NCBI GenBank assembly: GCA_043736395.1
Contig: JAYTCQ010000202.1
Span: forward strand, 1 to 30,135
DNA: 30,135 bases
Source: JAFDVL01 sp043736395
GTDB lineage: Bacteria > Acidobacteriota > Blastocatellia > RBC074
Direction: 5' to 3'
Below, in pieces: positions 24,501 through 30,135 of the stretch (its first letter is position 1; the number at the start of each line of letters is the position of its first letter). Below the pieces are notes generated by a model. That model did not search any database and had not been told where the DNA came from. It saw only the letters and a program-made list of their open reading frames with translations. A program made the translations under genes and the position numbers.

Positions 24501-25227
24501 CGGCGCGCAAGTCCACATTGATCAGTTTATTGTCGCGGGCGAAGACAAATGGAAGCAACATTCACGACTGGTGATGATGTTGCCGCACGGATATGAAGGA
24601 CAAGGCCCGGAACATTCCAGCGCGCGTTTGGAACGCTTCTTACAGCTTTGCGCTGAAAACAATATTCAGGTTTGCTATCCGACGACTCCAGCAAATTATT
24701 TTCATTTGTTGCGTCGCCAGATGAAACAGGAAGCCGCGAAGCCGTTAATCATCATGACGCCGAAGAGCCTGTTGCGTTCGCCACTGGCAGTTTCGTCCAT
24801 TAATGAATTTACAAACGGTGGGTTCCGATCAACGATTGCTGAGGCGGTCAGCAATCCCGCCGACATCAAGCGTGTCGTTTTATGCAGTGGAAAAGTGTTT
24901 TACGACCTCAACAATGCAGCACAGGAACAGGGATTATCCCACGTCGCAATCATGCGCATTGAGCAATTTTATCCATTTCCCAAACAGGCAATCAAAGATT
25001 TCTTCGCGCAATTCACCAATGCGAATGAAATCATTTGGGCCCAGGAAGAACCAAAAAACATGGGAGCCTGGACGTTCATGCAACCACGTCTGGAAGACCT
25101 GTTAACGGGACGCAAACGGCTTCGTTATGCCGGACGTGACGCCAGCGCCAGTCCTTCAACCGGAAATTATATTATTCACGGATTGGAACAGGCGCAGTTG
25201 GTCAAAGAAGCGCTGGGAGTGAAGTAG
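21571..25227 (+). CDS. kgd: Multifunctional 2-oxoglutarate decarboxylase/dehydrogenase with fused E2-like domain
   Basis: A 1218-residue TCA-cycle enzyme with the Kgd/OdhA layout known best from actinobacteria. Residues 1-50 are the E1 N-terminal region (FETEFGANSTYVADLFRQYQQD). An Ala/Thr-rich linker (51-95) follows. Residues about 100-335 are a 2-oxoacid dehydrogenase acyltransferase (E2) domain with the active-site motif DHR at 308-310. The rest, from about 360, is the thiamine-diphosphate E1: AHRGRL, GDAAFIGQGVVMETL, the cofactor segment VINNQIGFTT, then SGQDSGRGTFSHRHAV and HGYEGQGPEHSSARLERFLQL. No lipoyl domain is present, so a separate lipoyl carrier is needed for full dehydrogenase activity. 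AAAGG is 15 bases upstream, far for a ribosome site. The TAG stop lies inside element B. Confidence 0.95.
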   Translation: MSSPELSAIFETEFGANSTYVADLFRQYQQDSKAVDQQWGAYFASLINNHGLNISVNGGTANTNGAAAASSGASAVAPAIETAAAVTTATATEIADNKLPIRGPSLKIVENMDASLTMPTATSQRQVQLKVLDENRTLINRHLAAQGRKASYTHLVAWAIVKALGKFPQINDAYEEIDGKAFRVKREDVNIGLAIDLVKKDGSRTLLVPNIKGANKMNFSEFLDEYQSVVMRARDGKLQVSDFQGTTLSLTNPGTLGTTASNPRLMKGQGAIIATGAIDYPPEYSAMTPKALSQLGISRAFTITSTYDHRIIQGAESGAFLAEIHTLLMGNHEFFDEVFKDIGITVKPFRWSVDLNPLLLGGDRVQEEIKKQVHLYQLINGYRIRGHLIADIDPLKLMPIHEHPELEIGTYGLTIWDLDREFFTDGLGGTERATLRQIWDMLHQYYGQTIGYEYRHMINLEAKTWLQKRVESEGQPIPAEVRKRILWKLISSEQFERFLHTKYVGQKRFSIEGCDGAIPLLDQMIEGAAAHGVDEVVIGMAHRGRLTVMANIGHFAERIFTAFEGTVHPKFPGDEGDVKYHQGAAGSRKAAGREVMVTVASNPSHLEFVNPVVEGLVRAKQDSLPVDKETSRDKILPILIHGDAAFIGQGVVMETLNLADLKGYRTGGTIHLVINNQIGFTTTPESSRSSIYSTDVAKITRCPIFHVNADDPDAAYRVLQIALDFRQKFRRDVVIDLIGFRRHGHNEGDEPSYTQPLMYQKVKDHPGVRELYAQKLIREKVLTQEEVNELIAKRVEGYEEIHASAKATVLKKKKPSKLKPVMPEDDGSEIVETGIEREALNQISKTMSIVPQDFAVNPKMVGQLTRRAKMGEGEVPIDWGFAEGLAFGSLLLDGSSVRLSGQDSGRGTFSHRHAVLYDTRTGAAWTPLEAFAKDLVRFEVFDSSLSEAGVLGFEYGYSVVASNTLTIWEAQFGDFANGAQVHIDQFIVAGEDKWKQHSRLVMMLPHGYEGQGPEHSSARLERFLQLCAENNIQVCYPTTPANYFHLLRRQMKQEAAKPLIIMTPKSLLRSPLAVSSINEFTNGGFRSTIAEAVSNPADIKRVVLCSGKVFYDLNNAAQEQGLSHVAIMRIEQFYPFPKQAIKDFFAQFTNANEIIWAQEEPKNMGAWTFMQPRLEDLLTGRKRLRYAGRDASASPSTGNYIIHGLEQAQLVKEALGVK

Positions 25228-25336
25228 GGCAAACTTTCCTGTTTGCCTTTTTACTCTACAAATATTTGTCGCCGGACATCTCTTTTTTCTGACGGTCGCT
25301 TGTTACCGGAAAGGCAAACTGGAAAGTTTGCCGTAC
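25224..25336. repeat. 113-bp inverted hairpin doublet (element B) overlapping the kgd stop codon
   Basis: The arms 25224-25250 and 25310-25336 are inverted copies matching at 25 of 27 bases, with 59 bases between. Each arm is itself a hairpin with the stem GGCAAAC and its complement, around a loop containing TTCC or its mirror GGAA. The TAG stop of the 2-oxoglutarate gene (25225-25227) is part of the left arm. The right arm ends 7 bases before the ATG of the TPR gene. A T-run (TTTTT) follows the left hairpin, so it may also end the kgd transcript. Confidence 0.88.
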
Positions 25337-25343
25337 TCAAATC

Positions 25344-25814
25344 ATGCAAAAAAATAACCTAATCATCGGTCTCGCCTCGCTCGTGCTAGGAGTTGCTGTC
25401 AGCTATTTCACGACGCAGTACATCAATCAAAATGCTGCTAAAACTCCAACTGAATCAGCCGGTCAACAACCTGCCGGAGGGCCGCCGCCCCAAATCATGG
25501 AGATGATTACCAAAGCCAGAAATGAGCCGGAAAATTTTGAAGCGCAGATGCAGGCCGCTGCGCTATACAAGCAAATTAATGGCATTCAGCCACGCCCGGA
25601 TTTCGTTGAGAAAGAAATAGAATTTTTGAATCGCGCACTGAAGCTGAAACCGAATGATGAAAGTGTGATGGTTAGTTTGACAAATGTTCTGCTCGAAAAA
25701 GGCGACAAGACCGAAGCCCAAAAAACGTTTCAGCAACTAGAAAAAATCCCTTCGACGAGTCCAGAATTGAAGCCCGAACGTGAAGCTTTGCGTAAGAAAA
25801 TGAAGGCTTCATAA
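25344..25814 (+). CDS. Membrane-anchored TPR protein of unknown function
   Basis: A 156-residue protein with an N-terminal membrane anchor (LIIGLASLVLGVAVSYFTT, about 6-24) and a Pro/Gly/Gln-rich linker (35-50). The rest is helical and TPR-like: FVEKEIEFLNRALKLKPNDESVMVSLTNVLLEKGDKTEAQKTFQQLEK resembles two TPR units of the NrfG/CcmH kind, with the canonical LKLKPND turn. It probably faces the periplasm as an assembly or docking factor. It lies 116 bases after the 2-oxoglutarate gene, with element B filling the gap. No strong ribosome binding site is visible. No specific role can be assigned. Confidence 0.85.
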   Translation: MQKNNLIIGLASLVLGVAVSYFTTQYINQNAAKTPTESAGQQPAGGPPPQIMEMITKARNEPENFEAQMQAAALYKQINGIQPRPDFVEKEIEFLNRALKLKPNDESVMVSLTNVLLEKGDKTEAQKTFQQLEKIPSTSPELKPEREALRKKMKAS

Positions 25815-25817
25815 GTC

Positions 25818-25906
25818 TGTACGGTGAGCTGTTAGTTCACCGAATTTTCAGTTTCTGAGCAATGACACAATTATGTAAAAAGCGTGAACTAACAGTTCCC
25901 GCTACA
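25818..25906. repeat. 89-bp inverted hairpin doublet (element C)
   Basis: The arms 25818-25840 and 25884-25906 are inverted copies matching at 19 of 23 bases, 43 bases apart, with an identical run CTGTTAGTTCAC. Each arm folds on itself, GGTGA...TCACC on the left and GAACT-GTT-AGTTC in the reverse complement of the right. The element begins 3 bases after the stop of the TPR gene, and it might stabilise or end that transcript, but no T-run follows. Confidence 0.78.
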
Positions 25907-26270
25907 ACAGCGGCAAAATTTTTTTCTGGACAAAACCGATTTATTTAATCATCATTACCTGCCATTGTTCGCAAGTCCAGCCAGCTTGCAACCAACTTCT
26001 CAATTACATTAATTTCTTTGTTATTTGAGAATACACCCGAAAGTTCAGTTGTTATTTTTCATCATCGAAGCCTCACAGTTTTGACAGCCACTGTCCAAAC
26101 CATTCGATGAATATTTCAGCCATGTAAAATAAATTCGCGCTTTGAGTTTTCAAATCATTCGTTTCGTATTTGGTTTGATTTTTCCATCATTGAAGAATTC
26201 CTCAGCCCGATAATTTTTCTTGATTCCTTTATTCTCAAAGCCGCTCGTCATTCAAAAAGGAGTCCAATCT
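25907..26270. other. Gene-free AT-rich stretch upstream of the secreted propeller gene
   Basis: These 364 bases hold no convincing gene and presumably the promoter and leader of the large secreted protein. The only marked structure is an imperfect inverted repeat, TTTTGACAG at 26079-26087 and CTGTCCAAA at 26091-26099 (8 of 9 pairs, loop CCA). It could be an operator. TTGACA within it looks like a -35 box, but the matching -10 position is poor. A ribosome binding site, AAGGAG at 26257-26262, precedes the ATG at 26271 by 8 bases. Confidence 0.5.
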
Positions 26271-28550
26271 ATGTTCAGTGGATATTTGCCTCACTCAAAT
26301 TTTCCCTCCCGCCTTAGAATCAAGAGTAAACTTTTGCTCACTTTTTCTATTATTTTCCTATTACTCATTGGTAACTTGACTGGGTTCTCTCAGACGCAGT
26401 TGCCCGGAATACAGATCAGGGATATGTCTGCGATGACGCCTGACGATCTGGTCTTGGCAATCCTGGGACCAGGCATCAGCTATTCAAATGTTCGATATTC
26501 AGGCAGCGCATTAGCGGCAGGAACTTTTTCTGGCGGTGATGGAATCATCGGGTTTGAAGGCGGAATTGTCTTGGGAACCGGAACTGTGAAAAGTGTAATT
26601 GGACCGAATAAATCGGATACGACGACGACTAATTTACGCCAACTTGGCGACGCTGATCTCAATAAAATTTCGCTTGGCACACGCGATGCGTCTGTTCTCG
26701 AATTCGACTTCGTTCCGGCCTATGAACAACTAACTTTTCAGTATGTTTTCACTTCGGAAGAGTACAACGAATTTGCCAATTCTCCTTTTAATGATGTCTT
26801 TGCGTTTTTGCTGAATGGTGCGAATGTCGCGTTAATTCCAGGGACTGATATTCCGGTATCAATCAATACGGTGAATGGAGGCAAGCCCTATGGAACCGAT
26901 GCCAAGAATATTCAATTTTATAAAAACAATGATCTGGATGATCCAGGCCCCGCAACCATTAACACTGAAATGGATGGATTGACTGTCGTTCTTTCGGTGC
27001 AAGCTAAAGTTAGAGTCGGGCAAATCAATCACATCAAATTAGCCATCGCCGATGTCGGAGATGCAAGCCTGGATTCTAATGTCTTTATTCGCACCGGAAG
27101 TTTCACGTCGGTTGACGTTGCAAACCTGAAATTTACTAATTCAGCTAATGTCTCAAACACCTCTGGCGGCGCGACGATTACTTATGATATCAAGATTGCC
27201 AATGAAGGGCCGTCTGATGCCACGAGTCTTCATATTTATGACCTCATCCCCGAACACACAACGTTCCAATCAATTACTGCTCCGAATGGATGGACCTGCG
27301 AAGCACCTGTCAAGAATGTTGCAACAGTTGCCGCGTGCCATTCATCAGGATTGAGGAACAAAGATTGTGCGACGCTTGTACTGACTGTGAAAGTTAACGA
27401 TAACCTCCCCTTCGGTACGAAATTAATTAATAAAGCTTATGTCTCCAGCGGCACTCCTGATCCAAATTTGCAAAATAATACAGCGACAGTTTCTGTTCTG
27501 GTGGGGCAACACATTACCGCTTGCGGGAGAGGTACATTTGCCGCTGATCCAACGCAACGAATGGGAGATTATATTTCTTCGCTGGATGCTGGCGATTTGG
27601 ACGGAGATGGCAAAGCCGATCTTGTCGCCGCCAATTATGAAAACAATTCCATCACTGTTGCTTTAAGTAGTACGGCAGGAAATCTTGTCACCTATCCCGT
27701 CGGTTCCAATCCAAAATTTGTCAAAATCGGAGACCTCAACAGTGACGGTAAACCCGACCTCGCAGTAGCCAATCGCGGCTCCGGCAATCTTTCTATTTTC
27801 CTGAATAACGGAAACGGCAGCTTCACCGCAACGCCTGAAATCAATGGGATGAGTTATCCTTCGTCAATTGCTATCGGTGATTTTAATGGTGACGGGAAAG
27901 CCGATCTGGTCGTGGCAAACTCCGGCTTGTATAACATTCTCGTCGTGTCTGGCAATAACGATGGAACCTTTAATAGTACTTTCAATGTAATTGATTCCTA
28001 TCCAGACCGCTGTCCGGTTTCCGTTGTGACAGGCGATTTCGACAAAGACGGAAAAATAGATTTCGCTGTCGCCAATCTGGTTTCCTTCACTGTGAATGTC
28101 TTCAGAAATAATGGGAACGGAACTTTCCAACGTTCGACGTTTGCGGTTGGAACATGTCCGATGGCGATCACCGTCGGAGATTTTGATGGAGATAAATTTC
28201 TCGACATCGCGGTCGCCAATTACGAAGACAATACTGTCAGCGTCCTGATGAATAACACGAGTGGTGGATTTCTCCCGTCCATTACTTCACCGGTCGGAAG
28301 GCTGCCAAACGCATTGCTCGCGGGCGATTTCAACTGCGATGGAAAAGATGAATTAGCTGTCAGCAATACCGGCTCAGGATTTTTGTCTGTCCTGTCACGC
28401 CAAAGCAGCGGGCAATTTTCACGGAATGATTTGCCATCCGATATTGATTTATCGGCAGTGACAATCGGAGATTTTAACGGCGACGGGAAGCTGGATATTT
28501 CGTCGTCAAACTATTGGCTGGGTCGCGTGACAGTGATGCCGAATCAATAG
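26271..28550 (+). CDS. Secreted choice-of-anchor L / DUF11 / FG-GAP propeller protein
   Basis: A 759-residue surface or secreted protein. After a positively charged N-terminus, the signal segment is LLLTFSIIFLLLIGNLTGFSQ (about 25-45). A choice-of-anchor L domain follows, about 50-280 (FTSEEYNEFANSPFNDVFAFLLNG). Next is a DUF11 Ig-like domain, about 280-415 (ITYDIKIANEGPSDATSLHIYD, then NTATVSVLV). The rest is seven FG-GAP/VCBS repeats of the form GDFNGDGKxDLxVAN, which fit a seven-bladed propeller with DxDxDG calcium sites. The fifth (GDFDGDKFLD) and sixth (GDFNCDGKDE) depart from consensus. The ATG at 26271 has AAGGAG 8 bases upstream, whereas the in-frame TTG at 26220 has none. Role is probably adhesion or surface binding. 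An intrinsic terminator follows. Confidence 0.93.
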   Translation: MFSGYLPHSNFPSRLRIKSKLLLTFSIIFLLLIGNLTGFSQTQLPGIQIRDMSAMTPDDLVLAILGPGISYSNVRYSGSALAAGTFSGGDGIIGFEGGIVLGTGTVKSVIGPNKSDTTTTNLRQLGDADLNKISLGTRDASVLEFDFVPAYEQLTFQYVFTSEEYNEFANSPFNDVFAFLLNGANVALIPGTDIPVSINTVNGGKPYGTDAKNIQFYKNNDLDDPGPATINTEMDGLTVVLSVQAKVRVGQINHIKLAIADVGDASLDSNVFIRTGSFTSVDVANLKFTNSANVSNTSGGATITYDIKIANEGPSDATSLHIYDLIPEHTTFQSITAPNGWTCEAPVKNVATVAACHSSGLRNKDCATLVLTVKVNDNLPFGTKLINKAYVSSGTPDPNLQNNTATVSVLVGQHITACGRGTFAADPTQRMGDYISSLDAGDLDGDGKADLVAANYENNSITVALSSTAGNLVTYPVGSNPKFVKIGDLNSDGKPDLAVANRGSGNLSIFLNNGNGSFTATPEINGMSYPSSIAIGDFNGDGKADLVVANSGLYNILVVSGNNDGTFNSTFNVIDSYPDRCPVSVVTGDFDKDGKIDFAVANLVSFTVNVFRNNGNGTFQRSTFAVGTCPMAITVGDFDGDKFLDIAVANYEDNTVSVLMNNTSGGFLPSITSPVGRLPNALLAGDFNCDGKDELAVSNTGSGFLSVLSRQSSGQFSRNDLPSDIDLSAVTIGDFNGDGKLDISSSNYWLGRVTVMPNQ

Positions 28551-28576
28551 AATCATTCTGTAAAATCCTATCATTA

Positions 28577-28612
28577 CCGCGAGGGTTCGCTGAATCCTCG
28601 CGGCGTTTTTTT
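28577..28612 (+). terminator. Intrinsic terminator of the propeller gene
   Basis: A perfect 8-base stem, CCGCGAGG at 28577-28584 with CCTCGCGG at 28596-28603, encloses an 11-base loop and is followed by CG and a seven-base T-run (28606-28612). It starts 26 bases after the stop codon. On the opposite strand there is no T-run, so it serves the plus-strand gene and not the convergent regulator. Confidence 0.9.
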
Positions 28613-28645
28613 GCGCAAGCACGTGAAGAATTACAAAAGAAAAAA

Positions 28646-29986
28646 TCAGGAGAGCTTAATACGGCTCATGAATAACGCGAGGCGTTCGTCCGTAATAAGG
28701 TCACGGAACGTCGGCTCTAATCGTAATCGAAATAATTGCGCCATCCGCATCTCATACGCCTGCTCAAGACATGGCAGCGCGCGATCATAATCTCCCAGCC
28801 CTAAATAAACTTCCGCTAAATAATATGGGGATAAAAATTTTCGCTTACTCATGTTCTTCATTTCTGACAGAATTGCACGCGCTTCTTTTTGATGCCCCAG
28901 GCGCGCGTTGATGTATCCGCGCAGACCAAATGTCATCGGATGACGCAAGAGTTCACATGCCCGCTCCGCAGCCACTAACGCCTCTTCCAACTTTCCTTCA
29001 TTGAGATAAACCCGGCTCAGATAATAATGTCCAAAATTGAGCTGTTCTTCTACAAAAATAATATTTTGTAAGACTTCTCGCGCCTCCTCCATTCTTCCAG
29101 CTAAGCCGAGAGCTTGCGCAAGTCCTGTACTGGCGGGGAAAAGTAACGGCTCTATTGCTATTGCCTTGCGCATACAATCAATCGCCAGCGGTGCATTTCC
29201 TGACATAATTCCGAGTAAGCCTAGCTGGTAATGTACAAACGCAAAATTCGAACCTAAGCATACTGCCTGCCTTAGCAATTTTGCCGCTTCTTTTCCCTGC
29301 CAGTGATACATCAATTTGATGTTTCCCAGAGAGCTCAGTGCTGTCGGAAATTTTGGATTGATTGCCAGAGCTTTTTGCAACGCCTGTTCTGCTACCGGAA
29401 AGGCACTGTGGGGAGAAGAAATATGAAACGTACCGAGATAAATGTAGGAATTCGCAATCCCGACCCAGGCTTTCGTCATCTGAGGGTCAAGGCGTACCAC
29501 TTCGCGCAAAAAATATACTCCTTTCTCAAAAGAGTGTGGCTCATGCGATTCGATCAACCGTTGCGCTTTGAGATAAAGCTGTTCCGCCTCTATTTCTTCT
29601 TTTTGTTTTGAAATTTCGGTGGATTGAATGGAATTGAGGGCAAGAGAGTTTTCAGAAATATTTTCTGTTACTGCGCCAATAAACCGATAGCCAGCTTTCG
29701 GTATCGTCGCAATAAATTTTGGCTCAGCTACTTTATCATCCAGCAAAATACGTAGCTGATTGATCGTCACACGGACGTTGTTGACTTCAACGCTCAACCC
29801 CGCCCAGACATTGTTCAGTAATTCATCCTGGCTGACGATGCGGTCGCGGTTTTCAATCAGGTACCGTAATAAAGCAAATAATTTTGCCGACAGTTTGAGA
29901 ACTTTGCCATCCCGCCAAAGCCTGTGCGCTCCGCATTCAAGGCGAAAGTTTTCAAAATAATAATTCCCCGTCAAAAGAACTGACAT
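28646..29986 (-). CDS. Winged-helix transcriptional regulator fused to TPR repeats
   Basis: A 446-residue regulator. Residues about 8-105 are an OmpR/PhoB-type winged helix (FENFRLECGAHRLWRDGK, LSAKLFALLRYLIENRDRIVS, VTINQLRILLDD, IATIPKAGYRFIG). A short Glu/Lys linker leads to a helical TPR array of eight or so units from about 130 to the end (for example AEQALQKALAINPKFPTALSSLG, CMRKAIAIEPLLFPASTGLAQ). There is no hydrophobic segment between the two parts, so unlike CadC or ToxR it is cytoplasmic. This domain pairing is common in acidobacteria. The ATG at 29986 has AGAGGAAGG directly upstream; longer in-frame starts lack support. It is convergent to the propeller gene; targets are unknown. 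The 149 bases to its right up to the window end show no gene. Confidence 0.92.
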   Translation of the reverse strand: MSVLLTGNYYFENFRLECGAHRLWRDGKVLKLSAKLFALLRYLIENRDRIVSQDELLNNVWAGLSVEVNNVRVTINQLRILLDDKVAEPKFIATIPKAGYRFIGAVTENISENSLALNSIQSTEISKQKEEIEAEQLYLKAQRLIESHEPHSFEKGVYFLREVVRLDPQMTKAWVGIANSYIYLGTFHISSPHSAFPVAEQALQKALAINPKFPTALSSLGNIKLMYHWQGKEAAKLLRQAVCLGSNFAFVHYQLGLLGIMSGNAPLAIDCMRKAIAIEPLLFPASTGLAQALGLAGRMEEAREVLQNIIFVEEQLNFGHYYLSRVYLNEGKLEEALVAAERACELLRHPMTFGLRGYINARLGHQKEARAILSEMKNMSKRKFLSPYYLAEVYLGLGDYDRALPCLEQAYEMRMAQLFRLRLEPTFRDLITDERLALFMSRIKLS

Positions 29987-30135
29987 CCTTCCTCTCTTAA
30001 ACTCGATCCAGAAGAAATTCCATCTGATAGAAAAATATTGAATACGCGACAAGTAAACGCTAACAGTTCTGGCTTTATTTAAATTCCTGATTTTGCCGCA
30101 GCGACGATGGAGGAATTAGACTTAGTATTACGCCT

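Noticed and set aside
26079..26110. TTGACA as the -35 box of the propeller gene promoter
   Set aside because: The -10 position after a 17-base spacer reads TCGATG, too far from consensus; the sequence is better described as an inverted repeat.

Overview
The window looks like chromosomal DNA of a free-living, oxidative, Gram-negative heterotroph, most likely an acidobacterium (Blastocatellia-like). This is inferred from gene content, not from a marker search. The content includes DUF1592 and DUF1552 proteins side by side, exported quinoprotein and cytochrome c genes, a Tat-exported Gfo/Idh/MocA oxidoreductase with a ThuA-like partner, a winged-helix regulator fused to TPRs, and a 2-oxoglutarate decarboxylase/dehydrogenase fused to an E2-like domain. 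I see no phage, insertion sequence, CRISPR array, tRNA or rRNA.

Positions 55-9003 hold eight minus-strand genes, transcribed from right to left: a small MGCDIH protein, ThuA-like protein, Gfo/Idh/MocA oxidoreductase, diheme cytochrome c, PQQ quinoprotein, MBL-fold hydrolase, sugar isomerase/epimerase-like TIM barrel and a serine hydrolase. Seven of the eight products carry Sec or Tat signals. The set reads as an exported oxidative pathway for sugars, sugar derivatives or alcohols, with electrons passing to cytochrome c.

Positions 9029-17382 hold a second minus-strand block of exported proteins: an esterase/beta-propeller fusion, an ankyrin protein, DUF1552, a large DUF1592-type diheme protein and a second esterase. 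DUF1592 and DUF1552 are translationally coupled through an ATGA overlap.

Positions 17570-21383 are housekeeping and stress genes on the minus strand: lysS (TTG start), a DUF427 protein, a MenC-like enolase-superfamily enzyme and a VapBC-type toxin-antitoxin pair whose toxin lacks one usual acidic active-site residue. From 21571 the plus strand carries the 1218-residue fused 2-oxoglutarate enzyme, a membrane-anchored TPR protein and a large secreted protein with a choice-of-anchor L domain, a DUF11 domain and a seven-bladed FG-GAP propeller, ending at an intrinsic terminator. A convergent winged-helix/TPR regulator closes the window.

The most unusual non-coding signal is a set of intergenic inverted doublets of short hairpins at 6109-6242, 10850-10941, 25224-25336 and 25818-25906, with a probable fifth cut by the left window edge and a related single hairpin at 17495-17534. 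Stem sequences differ from doublet to doublet while the layout is kept. Two of them share an ACATC or GCATC...TG core around a three-base loop, and a third has a similar TTTCC loop. They resemble REPIN-type elements but no mobilising enzyme is present in the window.
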